Origin: Gemmatimonadota bacterium
GTDB taxonomy: Bacteria > Gemmatimonadota > Gemmatimonadetes > Longimicrobiales > Gaopeijiaceae
Reading direction: 5' to 3'
NCBI GenBank assembly: GCA_009692205.1
Contig: SHZR01000016.1
Span: 1 to 61,640, forward strand
DNA length: 61,640 nt
In this document: piece by piece, positions 1 to 8,489 of the stretch
Position numbering within the stretch: the first letter of the stretch is position 1
Layout: every line of letters begins with the position of its first letter
The notes under the pieces: generated by a model
Database searches by the model: none
Told to the model about the DNA's origin: nothing
What the model saw: only the letters and a program-made list of their open reading frames with translations
Position numbers and translations under genes: made by a program

Positions 1-4
1 GCCG

Positions 5-1426
5 GTGGAGCTGCTCGAGATCGCGCTGACGCGCGTCGCGAAGCTGAACCCCACGCTGAACGCGGTCGTGCGGCCGATGGAGGACGACGCCCGCCGCGAT
101 GCCGCGCGTCCGCCCTCGGGGCTCTTCGCGGGCGTCCCCTTCTTGGCCAAGGACCTGATCAGCACGTACGCGGGCCACCCGACATCCTCGGGGAGCCGCC
201 TGCTGGCAGGGCACGTCTTCGACCACGACTCGGAGCTCGTGCGGCGGGTGCGCGCCACCGGGGTCAGCATCCTCGGCAAGACGAACCTCCCCGAGTGGGG
301 GCTGGTACCGTTCACGGAGTCCGAGCTCTGGGGCGCATGCCGGAACCCGTGGGACACGGAACGCACACCGGGAGGCTCGAGCGGCGGCTCCGCCGCGGCG
401 GTCGCGGCGGGCATGGTCCCGATGGCCGGCGGAGGAGACGGCGGAGGATCGATCCGGATACCCGCGTCCTGCTGCGGACTCTTCGGCCTCAAACCGACGC
501 GCGCGCGGACGCCGACCGGGCCCGACTTCGGCCTGATCTGGCGCGGAGCGGTCGTCGAGCACGTGCTGACGCGCTCCGTGCGGGACAGCGCGGCCATGCT
601 CGACGCCACCCACGGCGCGGACGCCGGCGCACCGTTCGAGATCCCGCCCCCCCGACGGCCCTTCCTGTCCGAAGTCGGCGAGGACCCGGAGATTCTGAGG
701 ATCGCGTGGACGACCGAGCCCACGCTCGGCTCGAGCGTGCACCCCGACTGCGTCGCCGCGGTCGAGGATGCCGTCGGGCTCCTCTCTGACCTCGGCCATC
801 ACCTCGTCGAGGCGCGGCCCGACGTCGACGGACCCGCGTTCGCGCGGAGCTTCCTTTTCATGGTCGCCGCAGAGCTCGCCGCGGACTTGGCCGACGCCGA
901 ACGAGTGCTCGGCCGCCGGCCGCGGCGCGGCGATGTCGAGCCCCCGTCCTGGGCGCTCGCGCTGCTCGGAAAGAGCCTGTCCGCGTCGAAGTACGCAGGC
1001 GCGCTCCGGGACATGGAGCGCGCCGGACGCAGCACAGGCGCTTTCTTTGCTGACTTCGACCTATTGCTCACGCCCACGCTGGCCGCCCCACCCCCGCGCA
1101 TCGGAGAGCTCGCGCCGACCGCCATCGAGGTCTTCTTGCTGCGCGTGCTCGGCATGTTCGGATCCGGGCGGCTGATCGAAGCCGCCGGCCTCCTCGACCG
1201 CATGGCCGCGGAAGCATTCGAGTGGATACCGTGGACGCCGGTCTCCAACGCGACCGGCCAGCCCGCGATGTCCGTCCCACTCCACTGGAACGCGGCGGGG
1301 CTTCCGATCGGCGTGCATTTCGTGGGGCGCTTCGGCGACGAGGCCACGCTGCTGCGACTGGCTTCGCAGCTCGAGGAGGCCCGGCCGTGGTTCGGCCGAC
1401 TCCCGGAGTTGGCCAGGTCCGTCTAA
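5..1426 (+). CDS. Amidase signature family protein (5' end off window)
   Basis: Amidase-signature hydrolase that would cleave amide bonds with a Ser-cisSer-Lys triad. Visible candidates are Lys49 in FLAKD, the cis-Ser at about 125 in GGSSGGS, and the nucleophile Ser149 in DGGGSIRIPAS; the usual Thr before GGS is Gly here. The last 470 or so residues match the family, including the VPFT segment and the C-terminal NATGQPAMSVPL stretch. The GTG at position 5 is only the first start inside the window, so the true N-terminus probably lies upstream. It converges tail to tail with the next gene, with a 4-nt overlap. The substrate cannot be told. Confidence 0.85.
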   Translation: MELLEIALTRVAKLNPTLNAVVRPMEDDARRDAARPPSGLFAGVPFLAKDLISTYAGHPTSSGSRLLAGHVFDHDSELVRRVRATGVSILGKTNLPEWGLVPFTESELWGACRNPWDTERTPGGSSGGSAAAVAAGMVPMAGGGDGGGSIRIPASCCGLFGLKPTRARTPTGPDFGLIWRGAVVEHVLTRSVRDSAAMLDATHGADAGAPFEIPPPRRPFLSEVGEDPEILRIAWTTEPTLGSSVHPDCVAAVEDAVGLLSDLGHHLVEARPDVDGPAFARSFLFMVAAELAADLADAERVLGRRPRRGDVEPPSWALALLGKSLSASKYAGALRDMERAGRSTGAFFADFDLLLTPTLAAPPPRIGELAPTAIEVFLLRVLGMFGSGRLIEAAGLLDRMAAEAFEWIPWTPVSNATGQPAMSVPLHWNAAGLPIGVHFVGRFGDEATLLRLASQLEEARPWFGRLPELARSV

Positions 1427-2379
1427 TGCGCGCTCGCCGACACCCTCACCGACTCCATGAACGCGAGGACGCGCTCGCGCACCGCATCCGTCGAGCCGGG
1501 CGACATGATGTCGCCCGCGATCACGTGATGCGCCGGATCGCCGGAGTCGTCCACGCGAAAGAGCGTCGGCCCCTCGCCGCCGAGGCTCGAGAGTAGGCGC
1601 TCGGTCTCCCCGGGGTCCACGACGGCGTCCCGCGGCGAGTACACGACGAGCGTCGGCACGCGCACCTCGCCGAGATCCAACGAGCGAGTGTGATCCACGA
1701 GCGCCATCATCGGCAGGAGCGCGCGCGTCGGGTAGCACGCCGTCCAGTGGAGCGCCTGCGCCTCGCTCTCCGGCTCGAAGCAGCGCTCCGCGCCCACGAG
1801 AACACGCGCGAGCAACCCGCCCCACGGCCAGAGCAGCACGCGGGACGACCGGTCCTGGAGGCCGAGGTTCGGCGAGACGAGCACGAGCGCAGCCACCCGA
1901 TCCGCCGCCTCAGGCCGTGCGGCCGTCCAGAGCGCGAGCGTCGCGCCGGTGGACGTGCCGACGAGCACGACGCGCTCGCCGATGCGAGTGCCAACGGCCA
2001 GCGCCTCCGCGGCGTCGGCGAGCCAGTCCTCGACGGTCGCGTCGGCCAGGGCCGCCCCGTCCTGTGCGTGTCCCGTGAGCCGCGCGAAGTACGCATTCGC
2101 CCCGAGGTCGCGAGCGAGGTCGCTGACGAGCGGCTCCACCTCGTGCCGGTCGGCGGAGAAGCCGTGCAGGTAGACGACGGCGAGGGCCGTCCTGGCCCGG
2201 CTGGCCGAGTCCGCCCACAGCACGGACTTGGCCTCCCCTGCACGCAGCCTCGGCACCGTCGCCTCGCCGGCCGCCAGCCAGGCATCCACGTCGGGCCCTA
2301 CCACCGGCTCCGCCCATGCCTCCTCGACGCGGGGTCTCGGCCCGAGCGCAACAGCCGCGCCGAGCGCGCTGATACTCAT
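1423..2379 (-). CDS. Alpha/beta hydrolase
   Basis: Serine hydrolase of the alpha/beta fold, 318 aa. The oxyanion HG is in VVYLHGFSADRHE, the nucleophile elbow is GTSTG, the acid is the Asp in YSPRDAVVDP and the catalytic His is in DPAHHVIAGD. This layout resembles carboxylesterases and monoglyceride-lipase-like enzymes. The N-terminus (MSISALGAAVALG) looks like the end of a hydrophobic signal or anchor, so the start could lie a little further upstream. The substrate is unknown. It is transcribed away from the PQQ dehydrogenase gene; the 199 nt between the two starts must hold both promoters. Confidence 0.8.
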   Translation of the reverse strand: MSISALGAAVALGPRPRVEEAWAEPVVGPDVDAWLAAGEATVPRLRAGEAKSVLWADSASRARTALAVVYLHGFSADRHEVEPLVSDLARDLGANAYFARLTGHAQDGAALADATVEDWLADAAEALAVGTRIGERVVLVGTSTGATLALWTAARPEAADRVAALVLVSPNLGLQDRSSRVLLWPWGGLLARVLVGAERCFEPESEAQALHWTACYPTRALLPMMALVDHTRSLDLGEVRVPTLVVYSPRDAVVDPGETERLLSSLGGEGPTLFRVDDSGDPAHHVIAGDIMSPGSTDAVRERVLAFMESVRVSASAH

Positions 2380-2578
2380 GAGCGCGAGCCACGCGGGGCG
2401 TTTCGGAAAGCTCGGTCGGAACTTGGGAACGGGCCGGCCCTCGTTCTGTAGGATTCCTCAGCGATCCAGGGTAGTCGGAGGTCCATGGGGCAGCAACGCG
2501 GCGCTTCCCTGGCGGGTCAACGGGCCTCCAAGCAGGTTGTTGCCGCAGTCGAATCCCTATAGCGGATGGAGCAGCACG

Positions 2579-4507
2579 ATGGTGCGTCTCTCGAGCGTCC
2601 GGCCGGCGTCCCTTCTCCTTCTCGCCGCGTTGGCGATGCCCGCCCACGCCGCGGCCCAGCGCGGCGCCGGGAACGAGTGGCGAGTCTACGGTGGCGATCC
2701 CGGTCACACGCACTTCTCCACCCTCGACCAGATCAACGCGAGCAACGCCGGGACCCTGGAGGTCGCGTGGCGCTGGAGCGCGCAGAACTTCGGGCCCAAC
2801 CCGCGGACCCAGAGCCAGACCACCCCGCTTTACATCGATGGGATTCTCTACGCGACCGCGGGCATCCGCCGCTCGGTCGTGGCGATCGACCCGTCGAACG
2901 GCGAGACGCTGTGGATGTGGCGCCTGGACGAGGGCGACCGCATCGAGGACGCGCCGCGCCTCAACCCCGGGAGGGGCACCGCCTACTGGAGCGACGGCCG
3001 GGGCGACGACCGCATCCTCGTGATCACGCCCGGCTACAACCTCGCCGCGCTCGACGCGCAGACGGGCGTGCCGGTGCCCGGGTTCGGCAACAACGGCATC
3101 CTCGACCTGAACGAGAACCACCGCACCCGGCCAGGCATCTCCCTGGTCGGAACGATCGGCGCGAGCTCGCCGCCCGCCGTCATTGGCGACGTCATCGTCG
3201 TGGGTTCGGCCCACCACGTCGGCATGCGTCCGCCGTCGATGGCCAACACGCCCGGCGACGTCCGCGGATTCGATGCGCGCACGGGGCGGCTCCTCTGGAC
3301 ATTCCACACGATCCCCGAGCCGGGTGAGTTCGGCAGCGACACTTGGCTCGAGGACTCGAATTCGTTCACGGGCAACGCCGCGGTCTGGGCGCAGATCTCC
3401 TGGGACGCGGAACTCGGCTACGTCTATCTCCCCGCCGAGGCGGCTACGGGCGACTACTACGGCGGCCACCGTCCAGGCAACAACCTCTTCTCGACGACGA
3501 TCCTCGCGCTGAACGCCCGGACCGGCGAGCGAGTCTGGCACTTCCAGACGATTCACCACGACATCTGGGACTGGGACAATCCGACGGCGCCGATCCTCGC
3601 CGACGTGACGATCGACGGGCGGCCGCGACAGATCGTCGCGCAGATCACCAAGCAGGGCTTCGTCTTCGTGCTCGACCGCGTCACCGGCCAGCCCGTGTGG
3701 CCCGTCGAGGAGCGGCCGGTGCCGCAGTCGGACGTGCCGGGCGAATGGACGTCGCCCACACAGCCGTTCCCGACCAAGCCCGCGCCGTTCGAGCGGCAGG
3801 GCTTCAGCGAGGCCGATCTCGCCAACTACACGCCGGAGATCTTCGAGCGCGCCAAGACGATCGCGAGCGCGTACCGGTGGGGCCCGATCTACACGCCGCC
3901 GTCGTTGGCGGCCTCGCCCGACAGCACGCGCGGCACGATCACCCTGCCCGCCTCCACCGGCGGAGCGAACTGGGAGGGCGGTGCGCTCGACGCCGAGACC
4001 GGCATGCTCTTCGTGCCCTCGGTCACGGCCTTGTCCTACCTCGCGCTCGTCGAAGGGGGCGAGCAGTCCGACATGCGCTACATCGCGGGTGGCGGCCGCG
4101 GGCAGCTCGCCCCGGGCGTTTCGATCGTGCGCCCGCCGTGGGGACGCATCACGGCGATCGACCTGAAGACCGGCGAGCACGCGTGGATGGTGCCCAATGG
4201 CGACACGCCCTCGTACGTGGCGGAGCGCCTCCAGATCGATCCGTCGCTGATTCCGCCGACCGGCGTGCAATCGCGCGCGAGCTTGATGGTCACGCGTACA
4301 CTGCTCTTCGCAGGCGAGGGTATGGCCGGCGGACCGAACCTCTGGATCCTCGACAAGGCGACCGGAGCCCGAGTCGCGCGGCTCGACCTGCCCGGCACCA
4401 CGGTGGGCAAGCCCATGACGTTCATGCACGACGGAAAGCAGTACGTCGTGGTCTCGGTGTCTCCGGAGGGCGGTTCGGCGGAGTTGGTCGCGCTCACCCT
4501 GCCCTAA
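2579..4507 (+). CDS. Exported PQQ-dependent dehydrogenase (quinoprotein)
   Basis: Eight-bladed quinoprotein dehydrogenase, 642 aa, acting outside the cytoplasm. It begins with a Sec signal (LLLLAALAMPAHAAAQ), followed by WRVYGGDPGHTHFSTLDQIN, the usual opening of glucose/polyol-type PQQ enzymes. Repeated tryptophan-docking blades follow, such as LDAQTGVPVPGFG, LNARTGERVWHFQ and LDRVTGQPVWPVEE. HHDIWDWDNPTAPIL matches the conserved active-site region. I chose ATG 2579 because it is followed at once by the signal peptide; the frame stays open upstream without protein-like sequence. Unlike membrane glucose dehydrogenases it has no N-terminal five-helix anchor. It would donate electrons to a periplasmic cytochrome or quinone; the alcohol or sugar substrate is not evident. 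Confidence 0.9.
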   Translation: MVRLSSVRPASLLLLAALAMPAHAAAQRGAGNEWRVYGGDPGHTHFSTLDQINASNAGTLEVAWRWSAQNFGPNPRTQSQTTPLYIDGILYATAGIRRSVVAIDPSNGETLWMWRLDEGDRIEDAPRLNPGRGTAYWSDGRGDDRILVITPGYNLAALDAQTGVPVPGFGNNGILDLNENHRTRPGISLVGTIGASSPPAVIGDVIVVGSAHHVGMRPPSMANTPGDVRGFDARTGRLLWTFHTIPEPGEFGSDTWLEDSNSFTGNAAVWAQISWDAELGYVYLPAEAATGDYYGGHRPGNNLFSTTILALNARTGERVWHFQTIHHDIWDWDNPTAPILADVTIDGRPRQIVAQITKQGFVFVLDRVTGQPVWPVEERPVPQSDVPGEWTSPTQPFPTKPAPFERQGFSEADLANYTPEIFERAKTIASAYRWGPIYTPPSLAASPDSTRGTITLPASTGGANWEGGALDAETGMLFVPSVTALSYLALVEGGEQSDMRYIAGGGRGQLAPGVSIVRPPWGRITAIDLKTGEHAWMVPNGDTPSYVAERLQIDPSLIPPTGVQSRASLMVTRTLLFAGEGMAGGPNLWILDKATGARVARLDLPGTTVGKPMTFMHDGKQYVVVSVSPEGGSAELVALTLP

Positions 4508-4584
4508 TTCGCGGAGGTGGCATAAACGGGGGAGGTGCCCGAACTTTCGGAGCGCCCCCGCGCGCCGCGAGCTACGGAGCAGAC

Positions 4585-5070
4585 ATGCTGGCCAAGCAGC
4601 ACGCTCAGGGCAGAGACTATGCGATCGGGCACCCCGCGCTCACCGACGGGCAGACGGGGCTCGCCAACGGGATCCACTTCGAGTTGGTCTATTCGTATCT
4701 CTTCGCGGCGGGCGACCGCGGCCTATTCTTCACGGTGATGCTGCTCTCCGTCGGCGGACCCGACGGCATCGCCAAAGAGCGACTTAGGATCGTCGGGGAA
4801 AAGATCCAGACGGCGACGCGCGACTCCGACCTCGTCGCCCACGTGGGCAGCGGCCGCTACGTGGTCCTGTTGCTCGGGACCAACCTCCAGGGAGCGAGGA
4901 TCGCGGCCGACCGCCTCGAGATGGCGATTGGCAAGGTGGCGCCGGAGTCCACGGCCTTCGGGCTCGCCGCCTACGACCGGCGCATGCGAGACTCCTCCGA
5001 ACTGCTGGAGGCGGCCGACCGGGCGCTCCTGGCGGCCGAGGCCGCCGGCGGGGGCGTGGAGCTGGCCTAA
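4585..5070 (+). CDS. Degenerate GGDEF-like protein
   Basis: 161-aa stand-alone domain with the outline of a diguanylate cyclase. It has an N-terminal DGQTGLANGIHF (compare D-LTGL-NR-F), a central RDSDLVAHVGSGRYVVLLLG at the place of the R-D-(GGDEF) strand, and a C-terminal SSELLEAADRALLAAEAAGGG (compare the AD-ALY-AK-GRN helix). The active-site GGDEF is replaced by GSGRY, and the metal-binding D-FK-ND segment is not recognisable, so it should not make cyclic-di-GMP. There is no sensor domain or membrane segment. It lies 77 nt after the PQQ gene and may be cotranscribed. The role is unknown; nucleotide sensing or protein binding is possible. Confidence 0.6.
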   Translation: MLAKQHAQGRDYAIGHPALTDGQTGLANGIHFELVYSYLFAAGDRGLFFTVMLLSVGGPDGIAKERLRIVGEKIQTATRDSDLVAHVGSGRYVVLLLGTNLQGARIAADRLEMAIGKVAPESTAFGLAAYDRRMRDSSELLEAADRALLAAEAAGGGVELA

Positions 5071-5101
5071 CAGGCCGGACATACTCGTGACCCGAAATCT
5101 C

Positions 5102-6007
5102 ATGGCTGCATCAACGGTCGGGGCCTTGGGGTCCGTCCTCGTCGTCGCGGGTACCTGGGCGGCGGCGGCGGCGCCGCTCGACGCGCCCCCGCGCGCGACG
5201 GAGCTCATCGCCGGCAGCCCGGCCGGCTGCGCGATGGGACCATTGCAGCTGTCGGGCTTCGAGGTGGCCGACGGATACCTCAAGGCGCCGAACACGGGTG
5301 CGACGACGCACCACCAGTTCTACTTCGCGCGCGCGATGTACTCCGAGGGAGGCCGGTTCGGTTTCTTCGGTCGCGGTGACAGTTGGCTCGGGGACGGCGG
5401 TCCCGGGTGGTCGACCGACTATCCGAGCGCCGACCGCCACATGATGATCGTGGCGAAGCGCCTCTCGAACCTCGACGCGTGCGAATGGGGACAGCCGGTC
5501 TCGCTCGCCGACCCGGACCTCAGGCGCTTTCCTTTCCTCTACTCGCTCGAATGGGGCCGCAACGCCGACCTCTCGGAGCCCGAGATCGAGGGGCTCCGCA
5601 GCTTCTTGGCGGCGGGCGGTCTCCTGATGCTGGACGACTTCTGGGGAAGCCAAGAGTGGGCGAACGTCGAGTACCAGATCACCCGCGTGCTTCCCAACCG
5701 GCCGATCGTCGACATCCCGCTCAGTCATGTGCTCTTCCGCGCGCACTACACGATCGAGGGACCGATCATTCAGGTGCCCGGAGCCGGCGGCGGCATCTAC
5801 GGAAGGGGGACGTCGCAGCGCGACGGCTACGACCCGATCGTGAAGGGCGTGTTCGACGATGAGGGGCGCATCATGATCGCCGTTTACGGCAACACGGACC
5901 TCGGCGACGCGCTCGAGTGGGCGGAAGACCCGATGTATCCGCTGGAATTCTCGACGTACGCGTCGAAGCTCTTCCTCAACACGATCATGTACGCGATGAC
6001 GTACTAG
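5102..6007 (+). CDS. DUF4159 family exported protein
   Basis: Protein of 301 aa with a hydrophobic leader (VGALGSVLVVAGTWAAAAAP), followed by a DUF4159 domain related to the class-I glutamine amidotransferase-like fold. FYFARAMYSEG, MIVAKRLSNLD, FPFLYSLEWGRN, LRSFLAAGGLLMLDDFWG and FSTYASKLFLNTIMYAMT are the conserved blocks. The family is common near aerotolerance-type MoxR/VWA operons, but no such operon is here. An in-frame GTG lies at 5087; I prefer ATG 5102. Function is unknown. Confidence 0.8.
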   Translation: MAASTVGALGSVLVVAGTWAAAAAPLDAPPRATELIAGSPAGCAMGPLQLSGFEVADGYLKAPNTGATTHHQFYFARAMYSEGGRFGFFGRGDSWLGDGGPGWSTDYPSADRHMMIVAKRLSNLDACEWGQPVSLADPDLRRFPFLYSLEWGRNADLSEPEIEGLRSFLAAGGLLMLDDFWGSQEWANVEYQITRVLPNRPIVDIPLSHVLFRAHYTIEGPIIQVPGAGGGIYGRGTSQRDGYDPIVKGVFDDEGRIMIAVYGNTDLGDALEWAEDPMYPLEFSTYASKLFLNTIMYAMTY

Positions 6008-6011
6008 CTCC

Positions 6012-6371
6012 CTAGCAGCCCACCAGCCGGACCTGATCCGGTCGGTTCGGCACGACGCAGAGGAACTCAAAGGGCTCGCTCCCTTCGTCTGCGTCGTAGC
6101 TGTGCGGGACGCCCCCGGGAATGAAGACGACGTCCCCGGCCTTCACATGGTGCGTCTCGTCACCGATCCGCACCTGCGCGCTTCCCCGGAGCACGTACTG
6201 CTCGTGCTCCACGTCGTTGGTGTGCAGCGGCATGCCCCCGCCCGGCTCCATGATGAAGCGGCGCAGGGCGAAGTTCGGGCCCACATCCGGACCGATGAGC
6301 ACCTGGCGCGTGGTGGCCCGCCCGGCGGACACGGGCTCTGCGGGAAAGGCGTCGACATTGCGTACGGACAC
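6012..6371 (-). CDS. Cupin-domain protein
   Basis: Small single-domain cupin, 119 aa. Motif 1 is visible as GGGMPLHTNDVEHEQYVLRG (His, His and Glu metal ligands) and motif 2 as AGDVVFIPGGVPHSYD (His ligand), so a divalent metal site looks complete. Such proteins may be dioxygenases, isomerases or ligand-binding proteins; nothing here decides. GTG 6371 was chosen because the residues before it lie over the terminator hairpin just upstream and do not look like protein. It converges with the DUF4159 gene, leaving 4 nt between stops. Confidence 0.8.
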   Translation of the reverse strand: MSVRNVDAFPAEPVSAGRATTRQVLIGPDVGPNFALRRFIMEPGGGMPLHTNDVEHEQYVLRGSAQVRIGDETHHVKAGDVVFIPGGVPHSYDADEGSEPFEFLCVVPNRPDQVRLVGC

Positions 6372-6445
6372 GGCTCTGCTCCTGGGCGAGTGCACAGCCG
6401 AAGTTTGAGCCGAGGGGGTCCGTCCGCAAAGCCCCAAACGCAAGA

Positions 6446-6473
6446 ACCCGGCGAGGCCGAAGCCTCACCGGGT
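6446..6473 (-). terminator. UUCG-loop intrinsic terminator
   Basis: On the minus strand, ACCCGGTGAGGC and GCCTCGCCGGGT form a 12-bp stem with one G-T pair around a TTCG loop. The stem is followed by a mixed T-rich tail (TTCTTGCGTTT). It lies upstream of the cupin gene and about 245 nt after the stop of the 135-aa gene, so it would end a transcript that carries the structured stretch described next. Confidence 0.7.
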
Positions 6474-6690
6474 CCTGAGGAAGCGCCTGTGACCCTCCCG
6501 CCAGCAGACGCTTCACATCTGTGGGCCCGCCGAAAGCCCCTGCCCAGAACTTCCGGCGGAACCCCCGGGCCGGCTCGACAACTGCTGCCGTGCACGGCCC
6601 TGAAGTCTGGGTTCAAGCTACGCCCACCGAGGAACCCCGGAAGTAGGGCATCCTCCGTTGGCGCGTGGGGGGAAAACCCCTACACGGAGG
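6474..6690 (-). ncRNA. Candidate structured RNA, boundaries approximate
   Basis: Gene-free stretch read on the minus strand. A rod-like fold is possible: TGCCC (6652-6648) with GGGCA (6545-6541), then CTTCCGG (6645-6639) with CCGGAAG (6556-6550), with internal loops and a GCCG-TGCA-CGGC hairpin near the tip. Other hairpins flank it: CCTCCGT/ACGGAGG around a GGGG-TTTT-CCCC hairpin on the 5' side, and a six-bp CAGATG/CGTCTG hairpin on the 3' side. The stretch ends at the UUCG terminator. A long rod of this length recalls 6S RNA, but I cannot confirm the family. No tmRNA, SRP RNA or RNase P hallmark was found. Confidence 0.35.
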
Positions 6691-6720
6691 TGACGTGCGA
6701 GAGGACGACCAGGGCTGAGG

Positions 6721-7128
6721 TCAGCCCGGGCGCCGCCAGACCGTGACGCGCAGCGCGGGCGCCATCGTGTACTGGAAGTGGAGGCGGTTCTCGAGCTCGA
6801 CGACGACGTTGCTCGTCTTCTGCCTCGTCTTGGGCCAGTCGTTCCCCTGCTCGTTGTCGACGACGAGCAGCTCGCCCGCACTCAAGCCCCGATCGAGCGC
6901 GACGATCTGCTCAGCAAGACGGCCTAGCAGCGCAGTCTCGGTCTCGTCCTGCACGGAGCCCTGGGCCTCGGCCACCAGCTCACGTGTACCCACCTTGGCG
7001 TAGGCCGCGAAGTCGTCCGCCGGAATCGACTCCAGCTGGTCGCGGCGGAATCCGATCTCGTTGAGTGCCCTCGAGTCGAAGTTCAACTCCACACTGTGAT
7101 AGGCGATGCCGTAACGACGGAAGATCAT
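6721..7128 (-). CDS. Conserved-looking hypothetical protein
   Basis: Soluble protein of 135 aa, not recognised. It opens with MIFRRYGIAYHSVELNFDS and has a charged helical middle (GTRELVAEAQGSVQDETETALLGRL) and a C-terminal stretch of alternating hydrophobics (NVVVELENRLHFQYTMAPALRVTVW) that reads like beta strands. There is no signal or membrane segment. It starts 25 nt after the DEAD-box helicase stop on the same strand, so the two are probably cotranscribed. The candidate structured RNA lies downstream. Confidence 0.65.
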   Translation of the reverse strand: MIFRRYGIAYHSVELNFDSRALNEIGFRRDQLESIPADDFAAYAKVGTRELVAEAQGSVQDETETALLGRLAEQIVALDRGLSAGELLVVDNEQGNDWPKTRQKTSNVVVELENRLHFQYTMAPALRVTVWRRPG

Positions 7129-7153
7129 GCGTGTGTCTCGCGGTTCAGTCGGT

Positions 7154-8413
7154 TCAGGATCCTTGATCGAGGAGCTCCGCGAGTTCCTCGGGCGTCAGGT
7201 CGGCGGTGGAGCGCGCTCCCATTCCACGCGGCAGCCGAGAGCGCCGACCCCTCGACGCCGGAGAGCCGCTCTCCGTCTGGGGCGTGCCCACGTAGTCGAA
7301 CTCGGGCAGGTGCACGCGTTCGACGGTGCGCCCCAGCCGATGCTCTAGGGTCTTCATCGCGCCCAGGTCACCAGCGGTCACAAATGTGATCGCGACACCC
7401 TTGGCGCCGGCGCGACCGGTGCGGCCGATCCGGTGGATGTAGTCCTCCGGGTCGAGCGGGACGTCATAGTTCACGACGTGGCTGATCCCCTCGACGTCTA
7501 GGCCGCGCTGCGCCAGGTCGGTCGCGACGAGCACGCGGATCTTCCCGGTCGAGAAGCGCTCGAGTGCGCGGGTGCGGTCCTTCATGTGTCGGTCGGAGTG
7601 GAGCGCGTCGGCCTGGATGCCCTCGCGCTGTAGCCTACCGTCGAGCACGTCCGCGGCGGCCTTGGTGCGCGTGAACACCAGAACAGCATCCCAACCGGGT
7701 CGGCTCACGAGCTCGAGCAGCAGATCGGGCTTCTTCTCCGGCTTCACCGAATAGAAGAACTCCTCGATGCCCGAAGCGGTGGTGCCGGGGGGCGCGGCCT
7801 CGATCCAGACGGCCTCGCGGGTGATGCGGAGCGCGAGGTCGTGCACGCCGTTCGGCATGGTCGCACTGAAGAGCATCGTCTGGCGGTCGCGCGGGAGCAC
7901 CTTGAGCACCTGCTCGATCTGCGGGCGGAAGCCCATGTCGAGCATGCGATCGGCCTCGTCGAGCACCAGGTACCGCACGTTCGAGAGATCGCCCCGCTTC
8001 GACTGCAAGTGGTCGATGAGGCGGCCCGGCGTGGCCACGATCACCTCGTCGCCCCGCGAGAGCGCGTCGATCTGCTCCTTGTAGCTCACGCCTCCGAAGA
8101 TCGCCTGGGCCTTGATGCGCGTACCCTTAGCGAGCGCCTCGGTGTCCGCGCACACCTGCTGCGCGAGCTCACGCGTGGGACAGAGCACGAGCACCTGGGT
8201 GCCCTCCCCCATCTTGATTCGCTCGAGCGCCGGAATCATGAACGCCGCGGTCTTGCCCGTCCCGGTCTGCGCGATGCCGACCACATCCTGTCCCGCCATA
8301 CCCGCCGGGATGGCCTTGGTCTGGATCGGCGTGGGCACTGTCCACCCGAGGGCTTCGATCGCCGCGAGTCGGTCGGGCGAGATTTGCAGCTCCTGGAAGC
8401 CGGCTGGGTTCAA
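7154..8413 (-). CDS. DEAD-box ATP-dependent RNA helicase (RhlE-like)
   Basis: RNA helicase of 419 aa, cytoplasmic, for remodelling RNA or ribosome precursors. All classical motifs are present: Q motif (GWTVPTPIQ), I (AQTGTGKT, about 48-55), Ia (PTRELAQQ), Ib (TPGRL), II (VLDEAD), III (SAT), IV (VLVFTRTK), V (ATDLAQRGLDV) and VI (HRIGRTGR). The tail after the core is short and basic (GRRSRLPRGM). It resembles RhlE more than CsdA or DbpA because it lacks an RNA-recognition domain. Compare the ATPase-dead relative at 11782-13329. It is divergent from the phosphatase gene, with 76 nt between starts. Confidence 0.93.
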   Translation of the reverse strand: MNPAGFQELQISPDRLAAIEALGWTVPTPIQTKAIPAGMAGQDVVGIAQTGTGKTAAFMIPALERIKMGEGTQVLVLCPTRELAQQVCADTEALAKGTRIKAQAIFGGVSYKEQIDALSRGDEVIVATPGRLIDHLQSKRGDLSNVRYLVLDEADRMLDMGFRPQIEQVLKVLPRDRQTMLFSATMPNGVHDLALRITREAVWIEAAPPGTTASGIEEFFYSVKPEKKPDLLLELVSRPGWDAVLVFTRTKAAADVLDGRLQREGIQADALHSDRHMKDRTRALERFSTGKIRVLVATDLAQRGLDVEGISHVVNYDVPLDPEDYIHRIGRTGRAGAKGVAITFVTAGDLGAMKTLEHRLGRTVERVHLPEFDYVGTPQTESGSPASRGRRSRLPRGMGARSTADLTPEELAELLDQGS

Positions 8414-8489
8414 GATGATGATGGTCTCGGATCAGGGGACTGGATCGGCAAAGGTAACCGGCCGGGTTGCCCGGGGTGTAGGCGGTGGA

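Noticed and set aside
2444-2578. N-terminal extension of the PQQ dehydrogenase
   Set aside because: The frame is open from 2228 but the residues before ATG 2579 do not look like protein, and the signal peptide starts at that ATG.
1910-4429. 839-codon open frame on the minus strand opposite the PQQ gene
   Set aside because: Its composition is Arg/Val/Asp-rich with no domain pattern and it lies opposite a clear quinoprotein; it is a high-GC shadow frame.
6474-6690. tmRNA, SRP RNA or RNase P RNA
   Set aside because: No tRNA-like ends or tag frame, no GGAAGGNAGCAG motif, and no GAGGAAAGUCCGG or ACAGAAA motif.
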